A program made the position numbers and the translations under genes. The notes under the pieces are model-generated. The model saw only the letters and a list, made by a program, of their open reading frames with translations. It did not search any database and had not been told where the DNA came from. DNA of 36,273 nucleotides from Lingula anatina (taxonomy: Eukaryota > Brachiopoda > Lingulata > Lingulida > Lingulidae), in contig NW_019775627.1 of assembly GCF_001039355.2 (NCBI RefSeq), positions 191,767 to 228,039 on the forward strand. The letters are read 5' to 3'. This document shows, in pieces, positions 10,817 to 22,476 of the stretch (position 1 is the first letter of the stretch; each line of letters starts with the position of its first letter).

Positions 10817-12539
10817 ACTTTTTTTATTTGTGTTTATAGGCATTAAAAGCAATGCCTTTATAAATTTCAAGAACTGAAATCATGTATAAACCATGGGGGT
10901 ATCATGATGCTTCCTTGACTTCAAGATTTGGCTGGAGAGAGAATTTAAACAGAGGGGAAGGAGGAGGAGGTGGGATGCAATTTCTCTATAGGCAGTAATG
11001 GTGGTGAGTTGGTCATGCTGCAGTGATAAAAAACTACATATAATAGTATGCAGACTTACTTTAATAATGATTATATATCTGTTCACTATTAAGAAAAAGA
11101 CATCACAAATTTACAGTTTTCCTTATAGTCTTAAGCTGAATTAACCAGCAGAGAATTTAACACAAATACAAAATGTTTGATATTAAGAAAATATTCTTAC
11201 ACATTCAATACACAAAGCAGTATCTCTTAACAGATTTTCAAATTTAGTAGAAATCATCTACCCCAAGTATCTAATATAATTACCATTTAGTTATCAAAAG
11301 AAAAATAACTACACAATATCACATTTTCAGATGAGAGAATATTCAATTAATAGACACTAATCCTGGAAGTCAATGCCTTCACATCATGTAAATATTTTAC
11401 ATTTGTGGGTAGCTGTCCCAAGTATACTGCAAAAAGTAAATAACAAAAGTATACCAAAACAGGAATGATCCATATTAAATGTGAAAGCCTTGCTAAAAAG
11501 TTTACATTAATGGCAAACATCATGCCCCTTTTAGTTTTGATAGTGGATACAGTTCAATTTTTTCCTTTGCATGTCGGTGAATGCCAAAAGTTTTTTTTCT
11601 AAATTAGTTTAAACAAAGGGTTTCAAGAAATGAGTAAATCATGGCATTTCATGGGCTACTTTCAGGCAACTTTAACTGTTTCTTTGTTTACAACTTGGCA
11701 CTTTCTACACAGTCACCTACATAATACTTTTATCCTTTGAAGGTATTCCAAGTTTTGTTGAAATTTTGCTTATAGGTCATATTTATTTCTGTACGCTTAC
11801 AAAGAATGATAAAACTTATTAAAGCAAATACTATACAGTCACTGTCACAGAGTTGCTTCTAGCATTTCTAAGGAAGATTAAATGCAGATTAAATTTGAGC
11901 ATAACTTACACCTTTTCACCTACAGGGAACAAGCCATGGATATTATTGCCACAGTCTCCAGTCTTCTACGACATTTTGATCTACTGCGTACAGTATAGTA
12001 TTTCATATAATAGTATTTCACAGTCTTACCCAGTCTTCCTGAAACTTTTTGCACGTTGTAAAGTTCACATTTCTTAAAGTAAAGTTATGGCACAAAAGCA
12101 ATTACTAAAACTCATTGTAATGGAAATCTTCTGAGATACGCCAAGATGCCAGAATTTGGGCCATCTCAGAGGATTCCCATTGAATATTGTCCAGAATGCA
12201 CTCCAGAGAAATATCTTATTGAATGTTGTAACCTTAGGGGGGTCTATGGAAGGTCTTATACACAATACCAAAGAAGAGAAATGAATTGTTGCAAACTGTG
12301 AGGCAAAAACCTTATAATATTTTCCTGAAATTAAATATATATGTGTAATTTTGTTCAGGGGTGGTATTTCCTCTACTCTACTCTTGTCCATTCTGAACTT
12401 ACTTTATACAGGGGGTCAAAATTTAGATGGGAAGAGTTCAGTAAAGGGGCAATTTTAATACCCTTCTTTGAGACCCCACCCCCCACCCCCCCTTATGGTT
12501 CACAATTGCCTTCCTAACCTATATTTCATGAAATATGAA
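10817..12539 (-). other. Convergent intergenic sequence, including the NUDT9 3' UTR
   Basis: There is no gene on either strand. After the NUDT9 stop the minus strand has an ATTAAA signal at 12459-12454 and an AATAAA at 11787-11782; either may end the NUDT9 transcript. The minus-strand open frame at 12074-12391 has no recognisable domain and lies within this UTR. A C-rich tract is at about 12475-12492. Confidence 0.5.
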
Positions 12540-15500
12540 TCACCAATGTGCATTATTCTTTTTAGCTACTTTTTCTATAAAATCCACATGGCTGGCAAAG
12601 AGCTGAAGAGAGCTGCTGATATCGGTCCACTTCACATTGCCAGCATCATCACCTGAAAAATGAAATAAAACCTGTTTAGTGTAATGTTACCATCCATGTT
12701 AACTGACATTTCCATGAGTGAAATTAGGCATAGCAATATCAAATGAATGGAGAGATCAAATGTCAAGTTACTGCCACAAACAGTTGCGGTTTATGTTGAC
12801 AGTGTAAGGTTGATTCCGTGACGGTGGTCTAAGAGAGACATTATCACAACGGTAGCTGGGGAAAGTTTCATAAAAGGACTTTGGGCAACAAAATTGGTAG
12901 AAAATTGTGAACCAAAAATTAGATCTACTTTCATTCTATGATAAGTCCACACTGGTCCCTTTAACGTAAATATTGATCTTATTATCAGCCACGTCTTTCA
13001 TGTTATAAAACAGGTGCAATGTTTCACTTAATTAGTTTACAATTATGATATGAAAGTTTAGACCACTTTAAAGGTTAAAGAGTTTCGTTTTTGTTTTGAA
13101 AGCTCCCCCCCACCCCACCTCACCCCACCCCACCCCACCTCACCCCACCCCACCTCCAATGAGATACAACCATCTGAATCACTAACAGAAATATAAAACC
13201 CAATCAAATCAAATCTTACAAAATCTTAGTACTACATTTGTAAATGAGGATAACTTCTTTTTTTTTTTAAGACAAATTGAAATATTTTTATAACTGGACA
13301 TCAGGGGTTCCCCAAGATCTGGGGTACACGGAGTCCAAAATGTGAATCTGCAATATGGTCATCAATTTACAGGGAGTTCCAAAATCCCAGCCAACCAACC
13401 AACCCAAATATTTTGTAAGCTGTCCAACCATCTTTGTAAATATAGGCTGACATTTGAGGTCTTCCCAGTGAAAGCTGGGGGGTTCTCTGGGGAAAGCCTC
13501 GGTCAGATGTGAAATCAACTTTTAAGTTTGATTTCACTCCTGACCAAGCTTATAATCAACTTTTAAACAAAACGTCTGGAAAAAACTGACACAAAACCCT
13601 GCCCAAAGTTCTTTAAAATTCTCACACCTGGATACACAAGTTATAAATGATAGTAGGTGTGGTATTTTACCCGCATTAAGATTAAACTTCCCCACGCTGT
13701 CTCCTGTATCATCATGGAAGTTGTAAGCCACCGTCTCCATCCAGACATTGTCAGTATTGCGTGGGTCGTCCACATAGCCTCGGTATACCTGACACGGGAA
13801 ACAAGTTTTCTTATTTCATGGCATTATTCACTACATTAGACACTGATTGAGAAAATAAAAAGGGGGGGGGGGGTATTCCAGGTAGTATATTTATAAGTAG
13901 TCAAAGTTCTCTGTAAAATTAAAGAAGTCTCCAAGGAGTATGGATCATCACTACACTGGTCCCTTTATCACCTAAAATTATTAAATCACTTTTTTCACTT
14001 CATTTCATCTGCTAAAATGCATGAAAATATTTAACATCACTGGCATTTTTACCAAATCCATATGAACATGATAAACTGAATGTAAAAATGTTCATGTCCA
14101 TTGGATTATTGATCAGTAAAACAAAAACTTACCTCAACACCTTTACTAAATAATGTTTCCAAGGACTTTTTAATTTTCTCCTTTTCCTCTGAGTTTGCTT
14201 CTAAGGAATTCATGGCTTCTTCAGCAAACTCTCTCTTCAGAGTGACACTGACTCTCTCTCCAGCATCCACCATGCCCTAGTGATAAAATGACAAAACTTC
14301 CTTACTGATAAATAAATTTTTATAATAAATAACTAATTTGATGACAGAATCAACACTGTACTGGCATACAACAGCATTAAACAGGATAAATGATCTTTAA
14401 ACTGTTGAAAAAAAAAACGTTTGGTTCACATGTAACTTTTAGTCAATGAATAACTACAGAGAGTTTGAAACAAAACAGCTGCAAAGATCACACTCCGCCC
14501 AGGTAACCTACCCCAGGTATAGCCCACTCTCCACTGTCTTTTCTCTGTATAGCAACAAACTGTAATATAGGCTTCTTGGTTGTTGGATGGATAACCTTGG
14601 AACCATTTTTATCTCTTTTCCACCTAGTAAAGAAAGGGTCAAGATATTTAATGTTTGAGATAGCACCTAAATAATATATGAATCCAACATGACATGAGGC
14701 TCTGATGTCAAAAAGGACAAATGAATGAAGACAAATGNNNNNNNNNNNNNNNNNNNNNNNNNNNNNNNNNNNNNNNNNNNNNNNNNNNNNNNNNNNNNNN
14801 NNNNNNNNNNNNNNNNNNNNNNNNNNNNNNNNNNNNNNNNNNNNNNNNNNNNNNNNNNNNNNNNNNNNNNNNNNNNNNNNNNNNNNNNNNNNNNNNNNNN
14901 NNNNNNNNNNNNNNNNNNNNNNNNNNNNNNNNNNNNNNNNNNNNNNNNNNNNNNNNNNNNNNNNNNNNNNNNNNNNNNNNNNNNNNNNNNNNNNNNNNNN
15001 NNNNNNNNNNNNNNNNNNNNNNNNNNNNNNNNNNNNNNNNNNNNNAAAAAAAAAAAAAAAAAAAAAGATCAGGATAAATAACACACCCTTGGTATATGAT
15101 ATGTTTTCAGTCTTGAAACAACCTGAGCTGACTTCCTCTGAGTTCAATCTGGCATGATTTATTCGCATGCAATCACACACTAAGAAAGACATGACACAGT
15201 ACTAAAATAACTCACTACAGCTATTCTAATATTTTAATACCAATATTAGAACTGTTTCAGTAAAAGTCAAAACTTCATCTTTTCAAATCAAAGTTTAATA
15301 GAAAGTATTTCAACACATTAAAGAAGCATATTTTAACTGATGGAGGATCTTCTCACATTGAAAGGTATACTTTAGCAATACACTCTGAGAAATCCTGACA
15401 AGGAGATATGTTGGGAGGGGGGGGGGGCGATCCATCTCTGAGGGGTTTCTCTCTAAACTGCTTTCAGCTTTAGCCACTTAGATGTCTGGCATGCCTACTG

Positions 15501-17165
15501 AGCCAGTTAAACAACAATTGATTACCCCCTAGCAGCTTCAGTAGATGTGACAGACATCTAAGCTGCTTAAGTTGATTGCAATTTAGCAAGAATCCCCTTG
15601 AAGATAGATTGATCCACACGTGTATCTGGATAGAGCCCAACTGTGTTTTTCTACCTTGTGACAATAGGGTCTGCTGCATGGTTCGGCCCCCAACGTCCTA
15701 AATGTCCCCGCGATCTAATTCCTGTCCTCCCGACGGGATTCCTGCAAAAGTGAGGTTTTCTTGTCACAACATAAACTGGGAAAGTTAATATGGATATAGA
15801 ACATTGTAATACTTTATTTGCAAGACATCATTTTGGGTTAACAGAAAAAAAGTAGAAAGAAATGACTCAGGGTTCTTGGGACTGAGGGTCTGAGGGCTGC
15901 TTAAGGTGGAAAACCACAAAAAAAAATCATATCTGATTATCAAGACAACAAATTAAATAAGGGCTGTGACATGGATTTTCAACTCGATAATTTAAAATAA
16001 TACTTCTAATTCTGCCTATTAAAAAGCACACAAAATGCATAAAATTGGAAATCTCTGTCCAGACAGTTCTATAAATCAATAAATTATATGACATAAAGAC
16101 TAAGATAAGACTTCATAGTTAAAAGAGAGAGTAAATGATATTTCTCTATACAAACATGTTTTTTTTTTTTGGCCCATTACTTACTGTGGTAAGCCATTAA
16201 CTACTTCATATTGACCCATATGGCTGACCCTGTTTACTTTGCCATGGACAGTATTCCATTTCAAAGGTGGTGGCCCTTTCTCTCTGGAAAGATAGAAAAA
16301 CATATTGGTACAAAGACATTTTGTGTGCAAGTTAATTGTCAACACACCCATAGCCTACACATGTTTATATTGAGGTTTAATTTAAACTGTTTCTTAAGTG
16401 GAGTCATTTCCCTGATGATGATTACTGTTACCTGGAACCACATTTACTTGTAAAACACCTCACCATCTATAAACTACCACTATGATCAGGGATCAATTCA
16501 ATTCCAATTTTTACCACAGTATTGAGGAATTATGAAGTCACCATTCTGTATCTTATTTTAGTTTCTTTGCACTACAGTAATGATCCTGAGAGCCAAGCTG
16601 ATCTCCAACATATGTAATAATGGGCAGTTAAACCAATGACTAAAATGGTTTGGTTAAGTTAAAGTAGGAGAAAGAGACAAATATTTAAACAGGTTTGGCA
16701 ATCTGACACTTATGGGTAAATTTTCAATTAAAACAAATTATATATTATATGAATTATCATTATTATTATTTTAATATCCTTGCTTTAACCAATATAGCGT
16801 CTTTAATTAATAAATGATGAATTAGCAAATGATAGCAAAAATGTGTCAATTTGAAAAAGAAACAAATTTAGCTTTTATTTTAATATACAAGCATTGTGCC
16901 AGATATAGGACTACAATATGATAAAAGAAAACACCACAACAACTTACGTCACTCCCGGATCTGCCCATACCGGTCCTGAAGACACAGATTCTGAGGTAAA
17001 TTCCGGGGGTGCATATTCTGGGTAATTTGTCTTCCAGGACACTTTATCATCGGGTACTGCGTAACGCTGAGGTCCACCACGCGGGTACTGACAATTACGA
17101 CACTTGTAGTGTGAGTTTGGTTTCGGAACTGAAGTCATGGTGGTTGTACTGTTGCTGTTGCCCAT
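12540..17165 (-). CDS. NUDT9: ADP-ribose pyrophosphatase, NUDT9 family
   Basis: Coding exons in transcript order: 17165-16948, 16283-16185, 15741-15655, 14623-14512, 14276-14133, 13788-13671 and 12652-12540. All have GT-AG borders and compatible phases, giving 296 residues ending NNAHW before TGA. NUDT9 hydrolyses ADP-ribose to AMP and ribose 5-phosphate. Landmarks match the family: [86 protein letters not shown] and GDDAGNVKW. The Nudix box at residues 173-193 keeps the catalytic core as REFAEE (R187, E188, F189, E191, E192), so it should be active, unlike the RIL variant of vertebrate TRPM2. No channel exons precede it, so this is the free enzyme. The start at 17165 is the first in-frame ATG; the exon itself continues upstream to an acceptor at 17181 (see the 5' exons). 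The N-terminus MGNSNST fits the N-myristoylation pattern. The N gap is in an intron and removes no coding sequence. Confidence 0.95.
13105..13156. repeat. CCCCA-rich tandem repeat
   Basis: Tandem CACCCC / CACCTCACCCC units lie in the last NUDT9 intron. Confidence 0.85.
14738..15045. other. Assembly gap (308 N)
   Basis: A run of Ns followed by a 21-base poly-A (15046-15066). It lies in the NUDT9 intron between 15655 and 14623. Splice phases on both sides match and the protein is continuous, so no NUDT9 exon is hidden in it. Confidence 0.99.
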
Positions 17166-17180
17166 ATAAAACCGATTCAA

Positions 17181-19261
17181 CTGCAATGAAATAACACTGA
17201 ATGAGATTAGATTCGGAGAAATTTCAGCTTTAAGTGCTTTTCAGTAATCAATCTGCCAACAATGGCTAAGAGAGCCTCAGTAAGTACACATGCACTACAA
17301 TATCCAGGTATAACAAACTCATTGATATACCTGAGATTAGATGGGAAAAATAGCATAAAGCTAGCTTGCATTAGACTATAGCTGTGTAATTAACAGTATT
17401 GCAAATATGCCATGTATCACCCACTCAAGTATTTCTCAAATATTGATCTCTGTGAATTCAATCATAGCTTTGTAATCACCAAGCCTAATGACACCAAAGG
17501 CATGATGGAGTAAATCAACTGTCAAGACTGTCAATCTACCCGACTGAATGTTTCAACCCACATACATGGTTACTTTGTTACCACAACTTTCCAGGGTTCT
17601 TGCTGGCTTTTCAATCAAAATAACCCCTGCTTCAAAACATACAGACTCACAATGACTTCCACCTAGCTTCCACATACAAAAGCTCGGAGTTAAAAGTATA
17701 CCATCATGCTCTTAGCGCTTGAGCTACCAAGCATAGCAGGAACTCGGAAAAGCTTTTAAGGGAACCTGCTGGTGTCATTTCTTTAATTTAGCACTGCTGA
17801 GATCAGTTTGAACAGAAAATGTACTAGTCCAAACTTCAGGAAGCTGATCTCAGATCACTTCCTGCCATCTATTTTCTCCATAACCCCTGAGTTAAATAAT
17901 TGAGCAGCATAGGAAGTAGTATTAGTACGTGGGGTTACAGAAGAACCGCAAACAGGCATCTGGTTATAGAACGTCCCTCCAAGTAAGTCAGCCCCTGTTT
18001 TTTGTCTGCATTTCCCATAATTCGCAGAGAACTTGTGAAAGAGAGTAAGCCCCACTGCATTATGACATGTTAACACTTCTCAGAGTGGACCAGGCCAGTG
18101 AAATGTACCACTTGTAGTGAAAAGGCCCTAAAACAATTTCTGAAGTCAAGTCAGTCACTAGCAGTGTTAGAAATTAACGCTGGAACGTCTTCCCGGGTTT
18201 GACAACTTTCAGAACGGGCTGAGAAGTTTTCCCACCAGGCAAACAGTTGGTCCAGCTACTTTTCAGGATGGCTGGACCTTCGGGCCAGCAACTAATTTTC
18301 CTAAGAGGCAAACACTGGGACTCACTAGTAACGGGACCATCAATTTTATCACCATTTTCACAAGTCTACAAACCATACGCTGGGGAAAGGGGAGGGAGTT
18401 AATGCCCCCTGTTCACTTTTGAGGAATAATAAAAAGGATGATCCAAATTGCTGTCAAAGGTCATCAATTTTAGAATCTCACCTTGTACACTGAAGGGAGA
18501 AGGTGGTCTGGCAAAAATCTAGGCTCTGTAGACTTGTGAAAATAAAAAAATGGATGACCCCCTAGACCTAATTCTATTTAACTACAAATATGACAGAATG
18601 GCCTAGGAGCAATTTAGCATTCACATGGTTTGTGCAAATATTAGCTTATTTATATTATGGCTTCTGAAGAAGCCAGTTCTACCTCCAAGGTGCATTTTTG
18701 TACTGAAAATTATTTTGACAAAAGAGTATTCTGTGATATCATTCTGTGATATTTGTTTTTCTCATCATGTGGCTTTTGTTTTCGTTTGGTTTTAAAGGGA
18801 AACCTGAATCAATTTTTTTTTGTGAATAAACAAAACCAGGAAAAACATTTATATGCCATTTTTGCGCATAGAAATTATATATCATATGCCTAACATTATT
18901 TCTGGTCTGTGTCCAAATATCATGAAACGACCTTGTAGATATGTGTAATGTGGTAATTTTTTTTAAATTCTGTGGCAGACTCTCGTCACAGTTTCAGGTA
19001 AAGCCTTAAAAAGCATTCAGATTTAAATTTCAACGATGCCGTTAAATTTAGAATAACTGTTTAGCGTGTCATTTTTAATATCCCTAACCTTGACACCAAA
19101 ACAATCCATCTGGGATGTGCACGGTTAAACATTTTTAGATTCTCTCAAATTGAAAATTAATCGTATATATGTAGGTACGTGAGGAACTTTGAATTATTCA
19201 CATTAAAATCGCCCAATAACTACAGAGCTATAACTGCAAACTGCCATACTTGTGAACTCAC
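17181..19261 (-). other. NUDT9: NUDT9 5' intron
   Basis: The intron between the first coding exon and the probable 5' exon at 19262-19385. It holds the tRNA-like remnant and a moderately GC-rich stretch at about 18150-18320 that looks repeat-derived (GAGGCAAACACTGGG and CCAGGCAAACAGTTGG recur) but which I could not classify. The open frame at 17855-18076 has no recognisable domain. Confidence 0.5.
17660..17745 (-). repeat. Degenerate tRNA-like (possibly tRNA-Lys-derived) SINE
   Basis: On the minus strand, TGGTAGCTCAAGCGCTAAGAGC (17728-17707) is a good tRNA D-arm and A-box. It is followed by an anticodon-loop-like ACTTTTAACTCCGAG resembling tRNA-Lys (TTT). No intact B-box follows. It lies in the NUDT9 5' intron. 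Confidence 0.4.
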
Positions 19262-19385
19262 CGTGTAGTTGAAGAAGGAATGTCTGAGTACAGGCAGGTA
19301 CCTGCTGGCAGGCCACACGATAGCTATGATTAAGATGACAACTCCTAACCTGTCAATATCTCAGGACTCTAAGGAACAAACTGCA
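19262..19385 (-). other. NUDT9: Probable NUDT9 5' exon with an ATG-less hydrophobic frame
   Basis: Acceptor GATTTCAG at 19386 and donor ACACG|GTGAGT at 19262 bound a 124-base segment. Joined to the exon starting at 17180 it is in frame with NUDT9. Read that way it encodes RLGVVILIIAIVWPASRYL then PVLRHSFFNYT, a hydrophobic stretch plus basic residues, before [10 protein letters not shown]. This resembles the targeting region of human NUDT9 in position and character. However, an in-frame TGA lies just upstream and the exon contains no ATG in any frame. It is therefore either 5' UTR or part of an isoform that starts in an exon I could not identify, with an acceptor downstream of the TGA. Confidence 0.5.
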
Positions 19386-20377
19386 CTGAAATCAAATATC
19401 AAATAATTTATATATACATTTTGAATGAAAGCAAAACAGGTAATACTTTCTAAAAGAAAGAAAGTGAAATAAGCCCTCCCCAGCTACATTTATTGATAAT
19501 TCTTTAAGTATAGAAAGTAAAAATGACAGTTTGCATGATTTCTGTGTCAAAAAAGACAGACATTGGGAAACTGCCCGTCTGACTGGTCATGATCACTAAA
19601 TATGCCAGAGAACCTCCAAGACTTTTTATATCACAGAAACTCTGGACTGGCAAGGTTTATGTAAAAATACATTACAAAGTAATAAATCACATGCAAACAT
19701 AGACTGGCAGAAATAAAACACTTTGTCCAGAATTATAGAACTGGGAGGACCTGCAGTTTTCTCGTAGAGCTGGTCCTCCCAACCTGCAGTATCTCCAAAG
19801 ATTTCCCTATGTCTTAGTTCTAAGTGTTATTTTGTTATTATGTTATTCTGTGGTTCCAAATCTGAGAACATTTTATTTAGAGTTCTATGATGATGGCATG
19901 ATCAGCACTGGTCTGCTAGAAATAACCAACATCTAAACTACTACGTATAAAATGCTGCCTATAATTACTTTTATTTTTTTTCCTTTTTTATTTTTTGAAA
20001 ATTTCACATATCATGGTGATAGTAATTAGTAGCTTCTATGCAGCCCCAGTCTGATGACATCACAATGCGTTATCTAATCAGCAATGGTCATATTCCTCAT
20101 ATAACTAGCCATTGTCATACCAATGTAAGCTGATATGTCCAGTGCGTAGGTTAAGGCTGACATTCCAATACTGTCATAGGAGCCAAACGGGTGGTGCTTG
20201 CATATTGTGTAGCCAGGATTCTAAAGATCGATTGGGTTCTTCACGTTCGAGTTTCACATTGTTAGGGTTCTTTAATGTTCTTTTATCTGCATTCTACGTC
20301 CTTCATAAATATAATGTATTATGATGCTATAGAGAAAGAAAAACAGTGAACTCATGCGGTATTAGTGGAATACTTAC

Positions 20378-20520
20378 CGTTATAAAAGATAGTATCTCGG
20401 GTTGTTAAGGCATCCCAAATCCGCACTCTTATGGTTTACAGAGTGACGTCACCAGCAGGTGCGCATGCTCGTGGTGAAGCAAAACTTGACATCGATAATT
20501 CACTTCAACGTTGATTCAAG
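20378..20520 (-). promoter_or_regulatory. NUDT9: Probable NUDT9 promoter and first non-coding exon
   Basis: A consensus donor, ATAACG|GTAAGTA, ends a candidate first exon at 20378 on the minus strand. Upstream, the sequence is richer in CpG than its surroundings. The short ATG frames here all stop at once (for example ATG CCT TAA), so the exon would be non-coding with small upstream frames. The transcription start cannot be fixed, so the upper border is approximate. Confidence 0.4.
20443..20452. promoter_or_regulatory. CRE palindrome GTGACGTCAC
   Basis: A perfect ten-base palindrome containing the full cAMP-response element TGACGTCA. It lies about 65 bases 5' of the donor of the candidate first NUDT9 exon, the place where CREB/ATF sites are often found near start sites. 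Function is inferred from motif and position only. Confidence 0.5.
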
Positions 20521-20779
20521 ATGATCCTCCACTGTATTTTTCGCAGGTTAAAGTGATACGATCTCAAAATAACGGATGTTTTACTGTATTTCTAAGTAAT
20601 AATTAGCTTTATTTATCTATCAATAGAGTGTTTTCTTTATAATGGGTCATTCCAAAACATTCCCCTTGACAATTTAAATATCTTTAAAGTAAAACTTGTG
20701 TGAAACATTAGAGGAGGAGGAATATCAGCGGCTCATCAATGTTCTGCTATCTGATACCCTGCATTATTTTTCGATTCAA

Positions 20780-20782
<3 letters not shown>

Positions 20783-20816
<34 letters not shown>
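20783..20816. repeat. (GA)n microsatellite
   Basis: About seventeen GA units, upstream of the NUDT9 promoter region. Confidence 0.95.
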
Positions 20817-20818
<2 letters not shown>

Positions 20819-20819
20819 T

Positions 20820-21995
20820 CAGGTTGAATTAATCTATTCACGAATGGTATACATGCGACAGTGGTATATTGTATATTGGAACATTAGAAAAAGAATAAAC
20901 AAATAAAAAGAATAAATAACTCTATCATAATGTTGTAGTCAACTTAAATGTGACTGTGGATAGAAGAAGCTTCTTTCATACGAGTAGCTCTACAGGCAAT
21001 CATAGACATAGACCGATTAGGAATAATATGCCATACACGACCATATATCGTGACTTAAATGTAGAGCATACACATAAAAAAGAAATTGGTTTTTGAAATA
21101 GCGTGTTCAGTGTACGATAACAGGCTTTAACCAAGCGAAGAATGAAAAAAAAACTAATTATCCCTGTATCTACGAAAAATGATTCTAAAAATATAACATG
21201 TTGTTTTGTTATGTAACAGTTCAGAGAGACCGTGTTGAGCTCAGCGATTTCCTCCGCCTTCACTACGACCTTCATTCTTTATTGTCTCCGTAAATATAAC
21301 TTTCACCTCGAGTAATCATGAACGTGAAACTCTCGTAACTGATTTGAGACTAGAATCAATTTCTGTCTGAATATTGTTAATCTACCTGATACTTCGCCCA
21401 CATGGCGCCATTATTTGTGAGGAAATTAAGTTAGTAACGCTCGCTCTTACAAAAACAGACGCCTGAACTTGCATAGGCCCCTACAAAATCATTCAGAATT
21501 TACTCTCGGCATATGTGACATTTAAAAGAAAATTAACTCTATGACAAGTCAATTCTATTTAATCTATTTTCTTTTATTTGTTTAAATTTAAAAAAAACAT
21601 AGCAATTTCCGCAGTCTAATTTTAAGATTCAAGCGGAAGTTCAATGTGTGTATACGTATGGGCGTGTCTGCTATTCCTCCAATCACGTTGACGTTTTCAG
21701 CTCAACTGTGTATATGGAGTTCCATAAAGGTGCCGTTCAACTGTATTTATGGAGTTACAGTACATGGTGTCGCCAATTTCCCAGCTTCTTTTGCGCGGCA
21801 CTGTTATCGTTGGTTTCATAATCCACTCTTCAGAGAATACCTTTCACCATGCTTTTGAAGCCTGCAGAAATCAAGTAATACATGCCATAGGTTAACTAAG
21901 TATCAAACTGATGAACATGTAGTTTTCTACTTTTATGATCTATTAACACGGCCTATTAGATGTACCTCACGTCATAACTCCATTTAAAATAAAAC
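20820..21995. other. Intergenic sequence 5' of NUDT9
   Basis: I see no gene. A minus-strand frame at 21275-21000 begins with codons of normal composition (MKVVVKAEEIAELN) but turns into AT-rich sequence and lacks a good donor. One or more 3' exons of the secreted-protein gene should lie between here and 22476, but I could not identify them. Confidence 0.4.
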
Positions 21996-21999
21996 TTAA

Positions 22000-22326
22000 G
22001 GCTCTGTCACACCTTGCGTAAAGACGTACAGTACGTATGAGTACATGTTTATCGTATGTGACATCGATGATACGCACAACTTTGAGCGCATGAAACACCC
22101 TATTTCCAGCGTATTTTAATTTAAAAATGGAGATACAAGCAGCACATGAAATTGCTTTTGAACAAGCTCAAGATGTTTTATCTCCCTCCCCGTAGGCGGA
22201 CGTACACCAACGTTTGCCTGCGTGCTCGAGACGTATAGCCTTCGACGTAAGAATTCCTTTCGTTTGTCTGGGTATGTTCAATTTATCTCATACGTTAGCG
22301 CTATAACGCAAGATGGGGCAGCACCG
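22000..22326. mobile_element. TTAA-flanked MITE, Kolobok-like, copy 2
   Basis: The left end GGCTCTGTCACACCTTGCGT and the reverse complement of the right end (CGGTGCTGCCCCATCTTGCG) are inverted repeats, with TTAA directly outside (21996-21999 and 22327-22330). The left end closely resembles the ends of the element at 6459-7181. The 327-bp interior is rich in ACGTA/TACGT motifs, also seen in the other copy and perhaps transposase-binding sites. There is no coding frame. Confidence 0.7.
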
Positions 22327-22476
22327 TTAAAGAAAAGAAAACGCATTGGCATGTAAATGTACAAGTATGTTTTATTATTGCAAAGCAAATATTTTTAAGA
22401 CTGCAAAGATACCTAAAAATGCAGTTTCCTTACTATTTAATCTCATATCTATATTTATTCTTGAATCTATATTTAC

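Noticed and set aside
14488-15192. Long minus-strand open frame of 234 codons
   Set aside because: It spans the N gap. Only 14623-14512 is coding (a NUDT9 exon); the rest is gap and intron.
12540-17165. TRPM2-type channel with a C-terminal NUDT9 domain
   Set aside because: No channel exons are upstream, the candidate 5' exons lack a long frame, and the catalytic REF core is that of the free enzyme.
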